Source: Sphaerolaimus hirsutus
Taxonomy: Eukaryota > Nematoda > Chromadorea > Monhysterida > Sphaerolaimidae
NCBI GenBank assembly: GCA_964036195.1
Contig: OZ038458.1
Span: 9,747,832-9,811,831 of the forward strand
Reading direction: 5' to 3'
Length of the DNA stretch: 64,000 bases
Below the pieces are notes generated by a model that saw nothing but the letters and a program-made list of their open reading frames with translations, searched no databases and was not told the DNA's origin. Below are positions 9,307-20,992 of this stretch, piece by piece; the first letter of the stretch is position 1, and every line of letters starts with the position of its first letter. The position numbers and the translations under genes were made by a program.

Positions 9307-11379
9307 TTTCAAATCCACTCTCTGTCAGCTACAGCCCTCTGTCAGCTACAGCCCTTTGTACACTGATACCCCTACTTTTGCACTTCCGAGGTATGAGTCC
9401 ACTCTTACCCAGTGGAGCGAGGGACCTCCGCGAATGCCCAAAAACAGCCCTTTGACTAGCGTGGCTTTGTGGCGATCCTGTCTCCGTCAGGTCACCCTCC
9501 CTTGGCATAGGAAGGACGTGCGAGCGGTCACTGGAGTCCAGATGTCCAGGAGCGTCCAGCGAAAGTTTGACCACCATCCGACAATGACTCCTTGTCAAAT
9601 GCCGGTGCCGCCCAGCGTCTAGCACCTTGCCAGAACACTGGTGAAAGCTGCCTGAAATCCTGACAGGCTTGTCAGAACTCCAGTGTCCTCCGCGCGTGAG
9701 CGTAGAACCGCTCCCAGGATGTAGACAGGAGTGCCGTGACTTTGGCACAGTGCTGTCTGCAAATCAACAGCCAACGCTCAGCCAAGGCCAATTGATGTTC
9801 AGCAGGACTTTTGAAGTTCTGCCAACTGCCGCACAATGTCCGTTCCGGCTTGGTGATAGCACAATGTCATGCAATCACCCTGCTCGCTGCGCCATGTGAT
9901 GAAGCCACCGAAGTCAGCGTCTTCTACCACCGAATCCGGCTGCTTCAAGACCGTAGTGAGAAACGGCCTTTAGAGTGGTTGATTTCCCGTTGTAGCCGAA
10001 CGTCCACTTGTCGACAGCCAAGTTGAGTTTATTTCGTAGTTGCGTGTTGAAAGGGGTTCAATATTGTTTCAGGTACTTTATTTGATCAGATACAGCCACA
10101 TATAAAAGCGCAAAGCCTAGCGAGCTTCCTAGTCGAAGTTTCTATCGCTAGCTTATTTTCGTTCAGAAGCTTGGGGTCCGCAGACTCAAGTAAAAACTCT
10201 CAAAGTAGCTAAGACACGGAAATCACGTATAGAAAAACAGCTACAGTAATTTCCTAATACAAATGCACAAATAAGACATAAATGCAACAAATAAACACAT
10301 CTAGCCGAAACAGTTGCCTTATACTGCGCGTGCATAAATTCAAATAATTATGGTAAAGAAATACCAGGTACAAATTGGGCTAATAGAAAACTATTAATCT
10401 TGAGAGGCGCGAAGTCGGCAAACTCGGCCGATTTACTAATTTGCTTCAATTTGTCAGAAAACATTGACGCACATTGGAACTAATAAAATAGGGTTTGAAA
10501 ACTGTAAATAGTAGTGTAAATGTTCCTAATGACGTAAATAGAATAAGGTATATTCAACATGATAATAATAATCACCTCCTGGAAACGTATGTTGAATAAT
10601 CTAGCAAATTGGGACTTATTTGAGGTAAATGGGTATTGTAATTGAGCAGAGTTTATAATATATTCGATTGAGCAAGGTATTATAATTATTAAGTAAATAT
10701 AAATAGTTGTGAACAGGGTTATGACAATTATACCTATGCGAAGGGCTTTGTAAAGTAAATGCTAGTTGCACGCAGGGCACCATTTCTCTATTAGGACGCT
10801 GGCCTAGATAATTACGCAGCACGTAAATATTTACAAGATTTGACTTTTGTAAACTGCAAGTAAACTATGCAAATGTATGTATAATCATGATCAGAAAATT
10901 ACGGCGAGTTGAATGAGCCTAATTTTATATTAATACACCTAATAATAACATATTTGACCTTTTAACCTAAACATTCCACATAAACCTATCAATAACTTAT
11001 AGAACACTTTCCTAATCGAATATTCTCCATGGGTAAATAATATAGTGCAGGAAATACAATTTGCGTGGTAAATTAATATAGTGCATAAATTGTAAATTAG
11101 TGCAAATAAGTAAATGTGCAAATATGAGCCTAATTATCAATTCTCTGTATTTCTTTATCCATCCATTTTGCCACGGTCAGCACAGTTTCCGTTTCCGTTT
11201 TGCGTAAAAAAATTTATTTGACACCCTAGTGCGAGGGCAGAGTATCATGTACGCCGAGTATATATACCTAAACATTGTGTTGCCTGTCACAAAATGCAAA
11301 TAGTTAATTTCATACATTGAGAGTGATGTCTCACACTTTGGGGCATGTGCAAGCATGGCTTGATTTTATCATAGTATTT
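9307..11379. other. Gene-poor stretch; isolated TATA-like motif
   Basis: I see no convincing gene. Bases 9307-10030 are GC-balanced, with a short direct repeat (CTGTCAGCTACAGCCCT, twice, near 9330-9355), and may be LTR or flank of BEL element 1. A TATAAAAG box on the plus strand (10101-10108) has no gene downstream. Bases 10200-11380 are AT-rich. A short piece of the CGGAAA-type hAT-like element ends at 11231. Confidence 0.5.
11187..11231. mobile_element. Fragment of CGGAAA-word hAT-like element
   Basis: It reads TTTCCGTTTCCG, then an A/T run, then TTTGACACCCTA, matching one end of the full copies at 39206-39834 and 43597-44225. Only one terminus is present. Confidence 0.7.
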
Positions 11380-11773
11380 ACTGTATTATCTCGAATTATC
11401 CCCCCCCCCCTCGAATTTACCCCCCCTCAAAATGGACTGGGGAAAACATAAACCCCCTCGAAATACCCCCCCCCCCTCAGGAATGATGTACATCATGTAT
11501 GCAATGTACATGATGTATTTATTACTACTTATTTGCACCGCAGCTACACTTATACGCTCATTTGTGTACAGATGTACATGTATAGCCTGAATAATAACCT
11601 ATTTTCTTACATTTATTACTGTTTTGGTGTAAGAAAAAGCATATTCTTTACTATTAATTTCACGAAAATTTCTGACGAAATAATAAAAAAACCCTCGAAT
11701 AACCCCCCCCCCCCCTCAAACTTTGCTGGCGTAATAATAAACCCCCGTGGGGGTATTTTGAGGTAATACGGTA
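11380..11773. mobile_element. TA-flanked MITE, GAAATACCCC-type (degenerate)
   Basis: It starts with a degraded CTGTATTATCTCGAA head and ends with GAGGTAATACGG followed by TA. The body alternates C-runs with TCGAA words. The central part (11480-11700) is AT-rich, with a TGTACATCATGTA palindrome near 11490. Confidence 0.55.
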
Positions 11774-11884
11774 TGCGGTAATTAAATGGCTGCAAATCAG
11801 TGGAAACAATGTTGTGATATTTGTGCGCTTGTGCACAAAAACAAATTGCAGAAGACCACATTAATTGAAAATTTTAAGGTCAAT

Positions 11885-12071
11885 CTGAGTAAAATTTACC
11901 ACATTTTTTTGCAGTAAATGAGTGTGGTACAGGGTACAGCACAGTAAATTTCAGAAAATGTGGTACATGGTACAGTATGGTAAATTTCCAAAAGTGCGGA
12001 AAATGGTACAGTATGGTAAATCCTCCTCCAAAACTGCAATACGGTACAGTACAGTAAATTCTGCCACCCTA
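11885..12071. mobile_element. Word-array relic, GGTACAGTA/GGTAAAT type
   Basis: Several copies of a GGTACAGTA-GGTAAATT phrase end in CTGCCACCCTA. Its reverse complement, TAGGGTGGCAG, resembles hAT-type termini. The other end is not recognisable, so this is probably a truncated element. Confidence 0.45.
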
Positions 12072-12164
12072 CACTAAACCACATTTTCGTTGTAGGGAGT
12101 TTTTGGGGTGGTCTTGGTAACATGGCTGCATAGAACAAATACACCAAACAACCCTGACAAAAAA

Positions 12165-13496
12165 AGCTGGTTTACTGCATTCATCACTGCAGGACATAGT
12201 GGAGGAGGACAATCTGGAAGAGGTGGCAGCACATCCAGACGTGATGCAGACTTAAGACTATTTGGACAAAGAATTGACAGTGCAACAGGACGTAGTGGAG
12301 GAGGACCATCTGGAAGAGGTGGCAGCACATCCAGACGTGATGCAGACTTAAGACTATTTGGACAAAGAATTGACAGTGCAACAGGACGTAGTGGAGGAGG
12401 ACCATCTGGAAGAGGTCGCAGCACAGCAGGACAAAGTGCAAGCTTGAAAGAGCTATTAGGACAATCTGGAAGAGGTAGCAGCACGACAGGACGTGGTGGA
12501 GGAGGACCATCTGGAAGAGGTGGCAGCACATCTAGACGTGATGCAGACATAAAACTATTTGGACAAAGAATTGACAGTGTAACAGTACGTAGTGGAGGAG
12601 GACCATCTGGAAGAGGTCGCAGCACAGCAGGACAAAGTGCAAGCTTGAAAGAACTATTAGGACAATCTGGAAGTGGTGGCAGCACAACTGGACGTCGTGG
12701 TGGAAGACCATCTGGAAGACGTCTCGGCACAGCAGGACAAAGTGCAAGCTTGGAAGAACTATTTGGACAATCTGGAAGTGGTGGCAGCACAACTGGACGT
12801 CGTGGTGGAAGACCATCTGGAAGACGTCTCGGCACAGCAGGACAAAGTGCAACCTTGGAAGAACTATTTGGACAATCTGGAAGTGGTGGCAGCACAACTG
12901 GACCTCGTGGTGGAAAACCATCTGGAAGACGTCTCGGCACAGCAGGACAAAGTGCAACCTTGGAAGAACTATTTGGACAATCTGGAAGTGGTGGCAGCAC
13001 AACTGGACCTCGTGGTGGAAAATTATCTGGAAGACGTCTTGGCACAGCAGGACAAAGTGCAACCTTGGAAGAACTATTTGGACAATCTGGAAGTGGTGGC
13101 AGCACAACTGGACCTCGTGGTGGAAAACCATCTGGAAGACGTCTCGGCACAGCAGGACAAAGTGCAAGCTTGGAAGAACTATTTGGACAATCTGGGAGAG
13201 GTGGCAGCACAACTGGACCTCGTGGTGGAAAACCATCTGGAAGACGTCTCGGCACAGCAGGACAAAGTGCAACCTTGGAAGAACTATTTGGACAATCTGG
13301 AAGTGGTGGCAGCACAACTGGACCTCGTGGTGGAAAACCATCTGGAAGACGTCTCGGCACAGCAGGACAAAGTGCAACCTTGGAAGAACTATTTGGACAA
13401 TCTGGAAGTGGTGGCAGCACAACTGGACCTCGTGGTGGAAGACCATCTGGAAGACGTCTCGGCACAGCAGGACAAAGTGCAAGCTTGGATCGCAGA
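12165..13496. repeat. Minisatellite with 105-bp core unit, open in several frames
   Basis: From about 12676 to 13480 the unit is 105 bp (35 codons) and nearly perfect. To the left (12165-12670) longer, more degenerate variants of the same phrases occur. Because 105 is divisible by three, frames stay open: 12108-13499 (+), 12673-13578 (+), 13531-12074 (-) and 13605-12532 (-) all lack stops. The products would be Gly/Ser/Arg-rich, acidic coiled-coil-like, Pro-rich and Cys/His-rich respectively. The 301-codon plus frame ends at an AATAAA motif (about 13573). Which frame, if any, is translated cannot be decided. Confidence 0.85.
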
Positions 13497-13609
13497 TAAA
13501 AGAAAACCGCAGCCCCACGCTGTGTGTACATTGTACAATGATCAATCCAAGCATCAAATCAATACACAGCAAAAATAAACATTCAATTATTCTATTTAAA
13601 AACAATTGT

Positions 13610-14723
13610 TACCGTATTTCTTCCAAATGCCCTCTGGAGGTTTATTTTTTCATAGTGGAAATTTTGAGGGGGGGGTAAACAAGGGGGTATTATTTCGCCA
13701 GAAATTTCTTGAACTGCCAGTGTTTATTTGTTTATACACACACACAGAAGTAGAAAACACAGTTGTTCAAAGTACGGAACTTTTGTCAAAGTAAACGTAA
13801 ATGTAAAGTGTTTTTTTACTCATCGCTGAGTACAGAAAACATAAAGTAATTTGTTTAAATTGTACACTGTGTAAAACGTGAGTAAAAAACTTTTTTTCCC
13901 AGGAAAACTAAAAAGTGGGTATTTTTGTCACAGATAATGTAAAACTGAGTATTTTCTCTCACAGAAAATGTACCATTTAGTATTTTTTTTCTATTTTTAC
14001 TCTGGAAAGTGTCAAATATAAGTTTTTCAACTGATACAAATTTTTTTCGGAAAATATCCGATGTTCTGTCCAATGAATCACGTTCTGTCTTCAAAATGTC
14101 ACTTTCTACGCCCGCTTCAAATACATTTTCGACGAGTAAGTGAGTACCGGTATTTTTTCGGGAGGAAACGTAAACGTATTTACGCAGTACGTATACGTGT
14201 TTATCGTATACATGTTTATCGAGTAAACGTAAATACCTACGTTTTAACAACTATTTTTATGGTAGAAAAATGCAACAAAAACCGCATGTACAAGAATCTA
14301 TAGACTTATAAAAGCATGTACCTAAACAATATAAACCCTGTTCCAGCTCAAAACATAAATTTCACCTGGATGTATTCATAGCGGCTGAATAAAAATTGTG
14401 AAAAATAATCCTGCGGTAACAGCTTGGAAGGCTGCAAAGCATTAAGGTATATTCAAAATTCAATAGAAATATTCGATAATGCAATAATTTGATGCAAAAA
14501 TTTTTGAAAAGTAATAAAAAAGATTCGAAGATTTCTACCTACTTTTTTCCAGAGGGTTTGCTATCGTTACCCGGATCACAAACAGCAGCTTTTGTCATGT
14601 ACTTTTAATGTCATGAATGTTCTCTTTACACTCAATTTGGGCGGTATTTTGAGGGGGGTTATAAGCTCATAGTGGCCATTTTGAGGGCGGTATTTCGAGG
14701 CTGTATTTCGAGGAAATACGGTA
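13610..14723. mobile_element. TA-flanked MITE, GAAATACCCC-type, split by a nested insertion
   Basis: The left end has TACCGTATTTCTTCCAAAT and the right end has TTTCGAGGAAATACGGTA. Both ends carry the CATAGTGG and ATTTTGAGGG phrases seen in other copies. A hAT-like element (13760-14252) sits inside. Confidence 0.6.
13760..14252. mobile_element. hAT-like MITE, GTAAACGTA-word family
   Basis: The left end is CAGTTGTTCAAAGTACGG and the right end is GTTTTAACAACTA. The interior is made of GAGTA/AAACGTAAA words in both orientations. No clear target duplication was found for this copy. Confidence 0.6.
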
Positions 14724-16050
14724 TAGGTATCTATTTTTAATTTTTTTTGTTGATGTTTGTTCCATTTGCATTGCAAGCTTGAGTGAAATTTCGTCCCAGT
14801 TCATTCCAGCTCCACTGCATTATCAAAAACATAGGTAGTTATTTTAAATTTTTCTAAATCAATTTCCTTTATTCCACAAATATGGATTACACTCCAAATC
14901 AAACGAAAATTGTGATACAAAATCGCTATGGCGCTTTTGCATTTGACGCAATGTTCTTGTTGCGCCATTGAAGCTTGGCGCTGCCGTCGCAAAGCGCGCC
15001 ATGATTCTTTTCGCGCCTGGCGCTTTTGACACCGCATAACAGAATGAAGTTTGTTCACCATCTTGCCCACTTTTGATTTTTTTTGGGTGAAAGATTTCAC
15101 GAAATGCGAAATCATTAGAGCTATTAAAAACAGCAAGCGGTTCTTCGAGCAAGCCGACTCATTAAGGTTGATTCGGTCAACGATGAAAAAAACGCAGAAA
15201 TTGAATACAGAAACTCATTTAATCTTTGGATTTGAGGAATACTGTGCTGTAATTGTCTGAACAAAATAAGGAATGTGCATTTCATAATGGGTCTCCGGTA
15301 ATTTAGTCTCGATAGATAGGTAGCAATATTTAAAAACAGTGATAGATAAATGGATTGCTGGCCGATTTGGTGGGGTACTCCCAGACCCCCCCATTGAAGC
15401 CCCAAGCATTTGATTATCTTGACCATGTGGACATGTTGTTGATTTTTGTGGTGCTTTTTCCTACATGAATGCTAGGTGGGTTGGTACAGTGATGTTTATG
15501 TGGTATCAATCACAGTCCCTGTAAAATTTCATGTGAAGTGTAAACAGTATAGTAAAATGTCATCAAATATCCCAAATGACCAGTTAAAAATTTTATTTGG
15601 CATTTTTCATGACTGTTTACATTTTTCGGAACATCTTACAGGATCTTCGAGTGCCCCCTGAACATGCACAAAGTAATTTTTATGAGAAAACCACTGTTTC
15701 TGCAATGAAACACTGCATTTATGTTTCATGTGCATTATATGAAAAACTCGAGTTTTTACCAAAAACACAGAATTAAAAACAGAGTTACTCAAGCTTTTTA
15801 TTGCAAAAACTCAAAAGACTGGTATTCAATTTTGAAAAGCTCAAAACACAGAAAGTGTTTTTAAAAAACTTACCCATCGTTGGATACGGTTCCTGTTAGT
15901 GGGCCATTCCAGAGAACGTTGAATCAAACATCGTACACTTCCCGATCAAATCAATCAAACTGTCCGACAAACGTGTTGACTCGATAAAATATGGTTCCTG
16001 GTTGTGGGTTGCGTGATAAATTGCCAAGGAGAGAAAGGCAAGAGTAAGAC
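14724..16050. other. AT-rich intergenic DNA with a GGCGC-word relic
   Basis: No gene is supported. Bases 14925-15035 hold repeated GGCGC/GCGCC words resembling the hAT-like element at 33066-33990, without termini. Confidence 0.45.
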
Positions 16051-16558
16051 GAGTATAGCATACCTAGTTGTTAAAACGTACGGTATTTACATTTACACAA
16101 AAAATATACTCGAGTACCGAGTAAATACGTTTTCGTTTCCTCTGAACAAAATACCTGTAGCCACCTGTTTTGCAAATGTACATGATTACAGAAAACGTAA
16201 TCCAGAGAAATTAATGGGAAGTGTAAACAGTTTAAATACAACTCGAGTGAATTGAAACAGTTGCTAAAATGGCAGCGGAAATGATCGGAGTTGCGACGGG
16301 TAGGGAAAGCTATAATTCCCAATTTTACTTTTACTCACCTTTATGTCTTTCTGGGTACAAAATCAATAAAATATTCGATTATCCGTTTTACCTGAGCAAA
16401 AATACAGTGTTTTTACGGTACTCACCTTTTACGCAGTGTACCTAAACGTTAAAAAATTTTTTTATGTTTCCTGTACCCAGGTGAGTAAAAATAAAAACAC
16501 TTTACGTTTACGTTTACTTCGAAAAAAGTTCAGTACTGTTAACAACTCTGGAGTATAG
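16051..16558. mobile_element. hAT-like MITE, GTAAACGTA-word family, 8-bp TSD
   Basis: The element is 16059-16550. It is flanked by perfect 8-bp repeats GAGTATAG at 16051-16058 and 16551-16558. Its ends contain TAGTTGTTAAAACG and TTAACAACTCTG. The body consists of short GTATAC/GAGTAC/AAACGTA words in both directions. Confidence 0.85.
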
Positions 16559-16738
16559 TCACAAAATGCGGTGCGCACACTAGCATTTACGGTCAGTACT
16601 AAGGATACCTTATTATTAAATTATTATTTTTAAATATTTTACGCAAAGTATGATTTTGCATTGTTTTAACGTATATATGACATTCCTTTGAATGCGTGCG
16701 AGTCTTCAAAAATCCCTTATCTATGGTGACGTTGTGTG

Positions 16739-17282
16739 CATCATAGCATAGTTGTTAAAATGTATTTATTTACTTTTACTCGATAAATACATATACTCGA
16801 GTACAGAGTAAATACGTTTATGTTTACTCCCAAAATTTTTCCTGTACTCGCTTTTACGTATACTTTAAGTTTAAGCAATTAAGTACTCGGGTACAGAAAA
16901 CGTATTTCAGATAGCCATTCTTTTCAACTTTTTGATGTCATAGAAGGGAAAAGGGTGAAAATATGATAAAAATAGTGGAAAATGGTTCAAAATGGGTATA
17001 TCATCACACACATATATATATATATATATATCACTTGCTTAAAATAAGTAAAAAGTTATTGAAATTAGTATTTTGAGAGAAAATTGGGGCAACATTTCTC
17101 AAACATACTTACATTTACGCTTTCCAGGAGCAAAAGTAGGTTTACTCACGTTTACTCATGAGTAACAGTATAAAAAATTTACTTTATTTTTTCTGTACTC
17201 AGGGGGTGAGTGAAAAATAAATACCTTACATTTGTGTATACTTTGAAAAACTTTTGGTACTTTTAACAACTCTGCATCATAG
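16739..17282. mobile_element. hAT-like MITE, GTAAACGTA-word family, 8-bp TSD
   Basis: The element is 16747-17274 with termini CATAGTTGTTAAAATG and TTTTAACAACTCTG. CATCATAG is repeated perfectly at 16739-16746 and 17275-17282. A (TA)n microsatellite (17012-17031) lies inside. The next copy of the family begins immediately to the right and overlaps the right target duplication. Confidence 0.85.
17012..17031. repeat. (TA)n microsatellite
   Basis: Ten uninterrupted AT/TA steps lie inside the hAT-like element. Confidence 0.9.
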
Positions 17283-18014
17283 TTGTTGAAACATATTTAC
17301 TTTTACTCAATAAATATGTATACTCAAGTACAGAGTAAATACATTTACATTTCCTCTGAAAAAAAGTTACTGTACTCACATTTACATATACTTCTTGAAA
17401 GTATTTTAATACAGAAAATGTATTTTTATATAGCTTTTTTAAAGGCATAGAAGGGAAAAAGGTCAAAATGAGTAGAAGTAGAAGTAAATGAGGGTAAACA
17501 AAGAAAATATAGAAAAAAATTCACTTTACGTTTTCTGCACTCAGAGGGTGAGTAAAAAAAACTTTTCATTTACGTATACCGTATTTCTCCGTGTAAAGCA
17601 CCCGGGTGCTATACAAAATCGAGACCCTTTCCAGCAACCTTTTTTTAAAACTTGTATAACACCCGGGTGTTAGGTCAAGGGGTGTTATACACGGAAACTA
17701 GACTAAACTAAAAAAGTGTGCTTTCGTTATAAATTTATGATACACGTACCAACATATTTAGGCTTTTTCGGTTCCCAGCGTGCAGCAATCCAACGGAAAA
17801 ATGCGTGCCGCGGAATTACAATGAGCGGCGCGCGCAACGCACAATATTTAAGCGATATTTTAGAAATTCAAATCAGTGATCTTTTTGAAACCTAGCATAG
17901 CACCCCGGGGTGCTATGCAGCTGTATAACACCCTGGGTGTTGTGCACGGGGGGGGGTCCTTTACACGGAGAAATACGGTACTTTGAAAAAAGTTTGGTAC
18001 TTTTAACAACTGTG
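17278..18014. mobile_element. hAT-like MITE, GTAAACGTA-word family, abutting the previous copy
   Basis: It begins CATAGTTGTTGAAAC and ends TTTTAACAACTGTG. The body has the same words as its left neighbour. A different, TA-flanked element is inserted at 17578-17980. No target duplication was found at the right side. Confidence 0.7.
17577..17982. mobile_element. TA-flanked MITE, GTAAAGCACCCGGGTGCTAT type
   Basis: Inverted ends TACCGTATTTCTCCGTGTAA and TTACACGGAGAAATACGGTA bound a body with several CACCCGGGTG or similar palindromes. The head CCGTATTTC is shared with the GAAATACCCC, GAATAAGACC and AATAGAACGGC families, but the body word is different. Confidence 0.8.
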
Positions 18015-19372
18015 GTGTGTGGTTGTGTGTAAATATAATGAACAGGACTCGAACTGCACGGAAAAAGTGCGATCAGCCTCGATGACTTCACTAGATGAGT
18101 CAAATTAATGGAGTGAGTCGGTTCGGTATTCTGATAGTTTTTTAGCCGGAACTCCGGTGGCTCCGGGAAATTATTGCGAGTCTGTTTCTGTTGTGCATGC
18201 GTTCAGCTAATAACATCGAAGGTCACTTGCAGCAGGAGAATTAAGCAAATTACTTCCAGTGTTGGTTTGATTATAGTCGGCAGACACGATACTCTACAAA
18301 CAGATCAGAGTTATGTCTTCGGCTGGAGACGGCCAGCCGAGAACTTATGACTCAAGGTTCGGCACAAAGAAAATAAAAAAAATAAAAAAATTGCCCTGTA
18401 CGCAAACCGGCCGTACTATCTTAAAGTGCGCTGCGTTTTCTAAAGGCAGAAAAATCGCGACATTTACCGGAACTTATTAGCTACCAACTAAATCATTTTT
18501 ATTCATATTTTTTAATAAAATTCACGGGCTAAACAAGCGTACAATGCGATATTGTCCTCGCAAATCGCTTGACGTGACGGGACGACGTCTCCCGCCATAT
18601 TGTTGATTTGGTAGGACTTGGTTCGTAATTTTTAATAAAAACAATGCACACGAGTGTTATCCATTGCTGTGAGGCGCGTGCGATAGAAACGGTTCGTTTA
18701 TTTCTGTAATTTTCGTTTGATCTTTCGCTTGGATGTTGCTTCGATGGCAAAACGATTTTTTGCAACATGCTGGCTTAGTGTCGCTCCTTCAGAACTCGCT
18801 CACGCAACGTCTGTGACAAGTCAGTAACACTTGAATGGGTTTATAGTCGACCATTTTGCAGTGCGGACATGTCTCCTCATGTTTTTGGAACAGTGCCAAT
18901 CTGGATCAGAATGTTCCCGTGACGAAAGTGCAAGTGCTTAATCAGTGTTATTTTTTGCCGCTCCACACTTCACGTCGATCATTATTCCACCGATGAAACC
19001 CACCCAACTGAATTGAACGTGAATGATTTGACGAGAGAACATTCTATCTGAAAGAACAGATTGTAGGTATCCAAATCTGTTGGTACTATCCCAAAGGGCC
19101 GCGGTTGTTTCCTTCAGACTACGGTGACTAAAGACGTCATTGATGGAGTGTTTCCTCCGGAAAAATGTACGGTGTAATGTCATCCGAGTATAACAGCGTA
19201 ACATGTATTTGGGTGGACTTGAAGGGTGTTTTTACCTAGATACATATCCCACCCAACTAAAAAGATATTGTCATAATTGTATGTCTGGACACAATTTATG
19301 ATATATCCTGTCAGCAATTATCTACCGTTGTTACAAATGCACGTAAAAAATTTAGTGCACTCATTACGATTT
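18015..19372. other. Intergenic DNA, no gene recognised
   Basis: Only short frames occur, none with a recognisable family signature. Confidence 0.5.
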
Positions 19373-20215
19373 GTTTTCAGGTCGTCATGACCGTAAGTAT
19401 GCTTTTACTTAAGTGGTAAGCAAAGTTTTATGCGGTAATTCAAATGACATGCAAACTTACAAACTTACTTGTCAATTGATTTACCACCTAAAACTTCACT
19501 TATCAACTTCCACAATTTGTCCGCATGTCTATTTACAGAATTGACACAAGGAAAAGGCCAACACCTGTGTAACTGTTATAAAGCTGTGATTACAGCTTCA
19601 CGGAAAATAACATCGGTAAATTTCAACGGATAATTGGTGACCTGAGAGTGGATGATGATAAAGGTCTCAAATTTTTCATGGAAAATATATTCATCAATAC
19701 CTTCATTGTAATCAAAATACAGCATCAACGGCCATAGCTGGATCCAACTAAAAATTTGAAAAATGATGATTTTCGATTAAAATTTTCTGTCAGAGAAAAG
19801 AGAAGTAATTTTGATTTTGCGTTATGTCTGTGCATGCAATCAGGCAACGCAAAATAATAATTAAAATGAAGTATTGAAGATATTGAAGAAACAAAATGAA
19901 GGTATTGATAAATATACCTATTTCCATGAAAATTGTTTGACATAACGCAAAATCAAAATTAGTTCTTTTTTCTCTGACATAAAATTTTAATGGAAAATCA
20001 TCATTTTTCAAATTTTCAGTTCGATCCAGCTGTGGCCGCTGATGCTGTATTTTGATTACAATGAAGGTATTGATAAATATATTTCCATGAAAAATTTGAG
20101 ACATGTATCATCATCCACTCTCATGTAACCAATTTTCCGTTGAAATTATTTTCCGTCAAGCTGTAGTCGCAGCTTAAAGCATTGCAGAGATTTTCATTTC
20201 ACACGACCTGACAAA
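19373..20215. mobile_element. Foldback element with long inverted arms
   Basis: Ends contain CAGGTCGT and ACGACCTG. The left arm (about 19560-19850) and right arm (about 19880-20180) are near reverse complements: for example, the phrase around 19667-19720 is matched at 20040-20110. A transcript would fold into one hairpin of about 270 bp. No protein is encoded. The superfamily is unclear. Confidence 0.75.
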
Positions 20216-20393
20216 ATAAAACTCTCAGATGACTGCACGCACGTAAACTATTTATAACATTGATCCGAATAAAGCACAGTTCTAAAGAAATTCGTATTTA
20301 TTCATTGGAAATCCCATTCATCTGAAAATATTGCCACTAGATAAATGCAAGTTGAAGCAAGCTAAAGGAAACTACGTAAATGTACGAAATTAG

Positions 20394-20576
20394 TATACTC
20401 GGCCGACCGCAAAGTAAATATGTGCAGATTCTTACCATAATTAAATGAATAAAACCTTTTGATAAATTTCGTAATTATTCCATAGTAAAAACGAAATATT
20501 ACGATGAAAAATCTGTTTACCTAATTTATCTGTATCGTAGGTTTCCATACTATGTATCTAAGTAGTCCGCCGAGTA
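20394..20576. mobile_element. TATACTCGGCGG MITE, short subfamily
   Basis: The left end is TATACTCGGCCGACCGC and the right end is GTCCGCCGAGTA. The interior (CATAATT, AAAACGAAATATTA) matches the copies at 29601 and 39843. Confidence 0.75.
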
Positions 20577-20766
20577 CAATGAGTTATAGTTTATTTACTT
20601 TCACGCTTAATCAAATAAATGCAATGGCGGCATATCTGATGCATTGTTTCACGTAAATAGGTAAAATAAATATTTACATATAAAAATAATATCACAGCTG
20701 TAAAAAAACAACCAGTTGCAAGCGCGAAACCCATAGATTCACAAATCAACAAAATCAGCCGCAAAA

Positions 20767-20992
20767 TCAGCCGCGCCACTGCGCCCCGTTGCCGACGCTG
20801 ATACTCCTGGCGGTGTTGTTCGCCGAGGTGCCCGCGTCGCTCAGTTCGAACTGCAGCTCGTCTATGACAGCCAGCGATATGGCCGGCACGGGGCGGCGCC
20901 GGTGCTCGCACGAATTGGGCCGTTGCGGCGCGGCGGCGCTCACGTCCCACTGCTGCGCACGCGACGGCGCCCGAACGTTCCCCACTGGGAAC
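20767..20992 (-). CDS. Candidate receptor exon 5b (alternative C-terminal tail)
   Basis: After GGGCACAG there is one base and then 74 codons ending in TGA. Third positions are strongly G/C. The phase again matches exon 4, so this could be an alternative last exon to 21860-21524. No family signature was recognised. Confidence 0.42.

Noticed and set aside
9880-9910. tRNA-like box A (TGGCGCAGCGAG) on the minus strand, also considered as a primer-binding site
   Set aside because: No box B or cloverleaf follows, and no LTR end can be placed next to it.
10101-10108. Promoter at TATAAAAG on the plus strand
   Set aside because: No transcription unit or gene follows, so it is kept only as a note.
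12108-13499. Glycine-rich 463-codon plus-strand protein as a confirmed gene
   Set aside because: It starts with GTG, and three other frames are equally open, so coding status is undecided.
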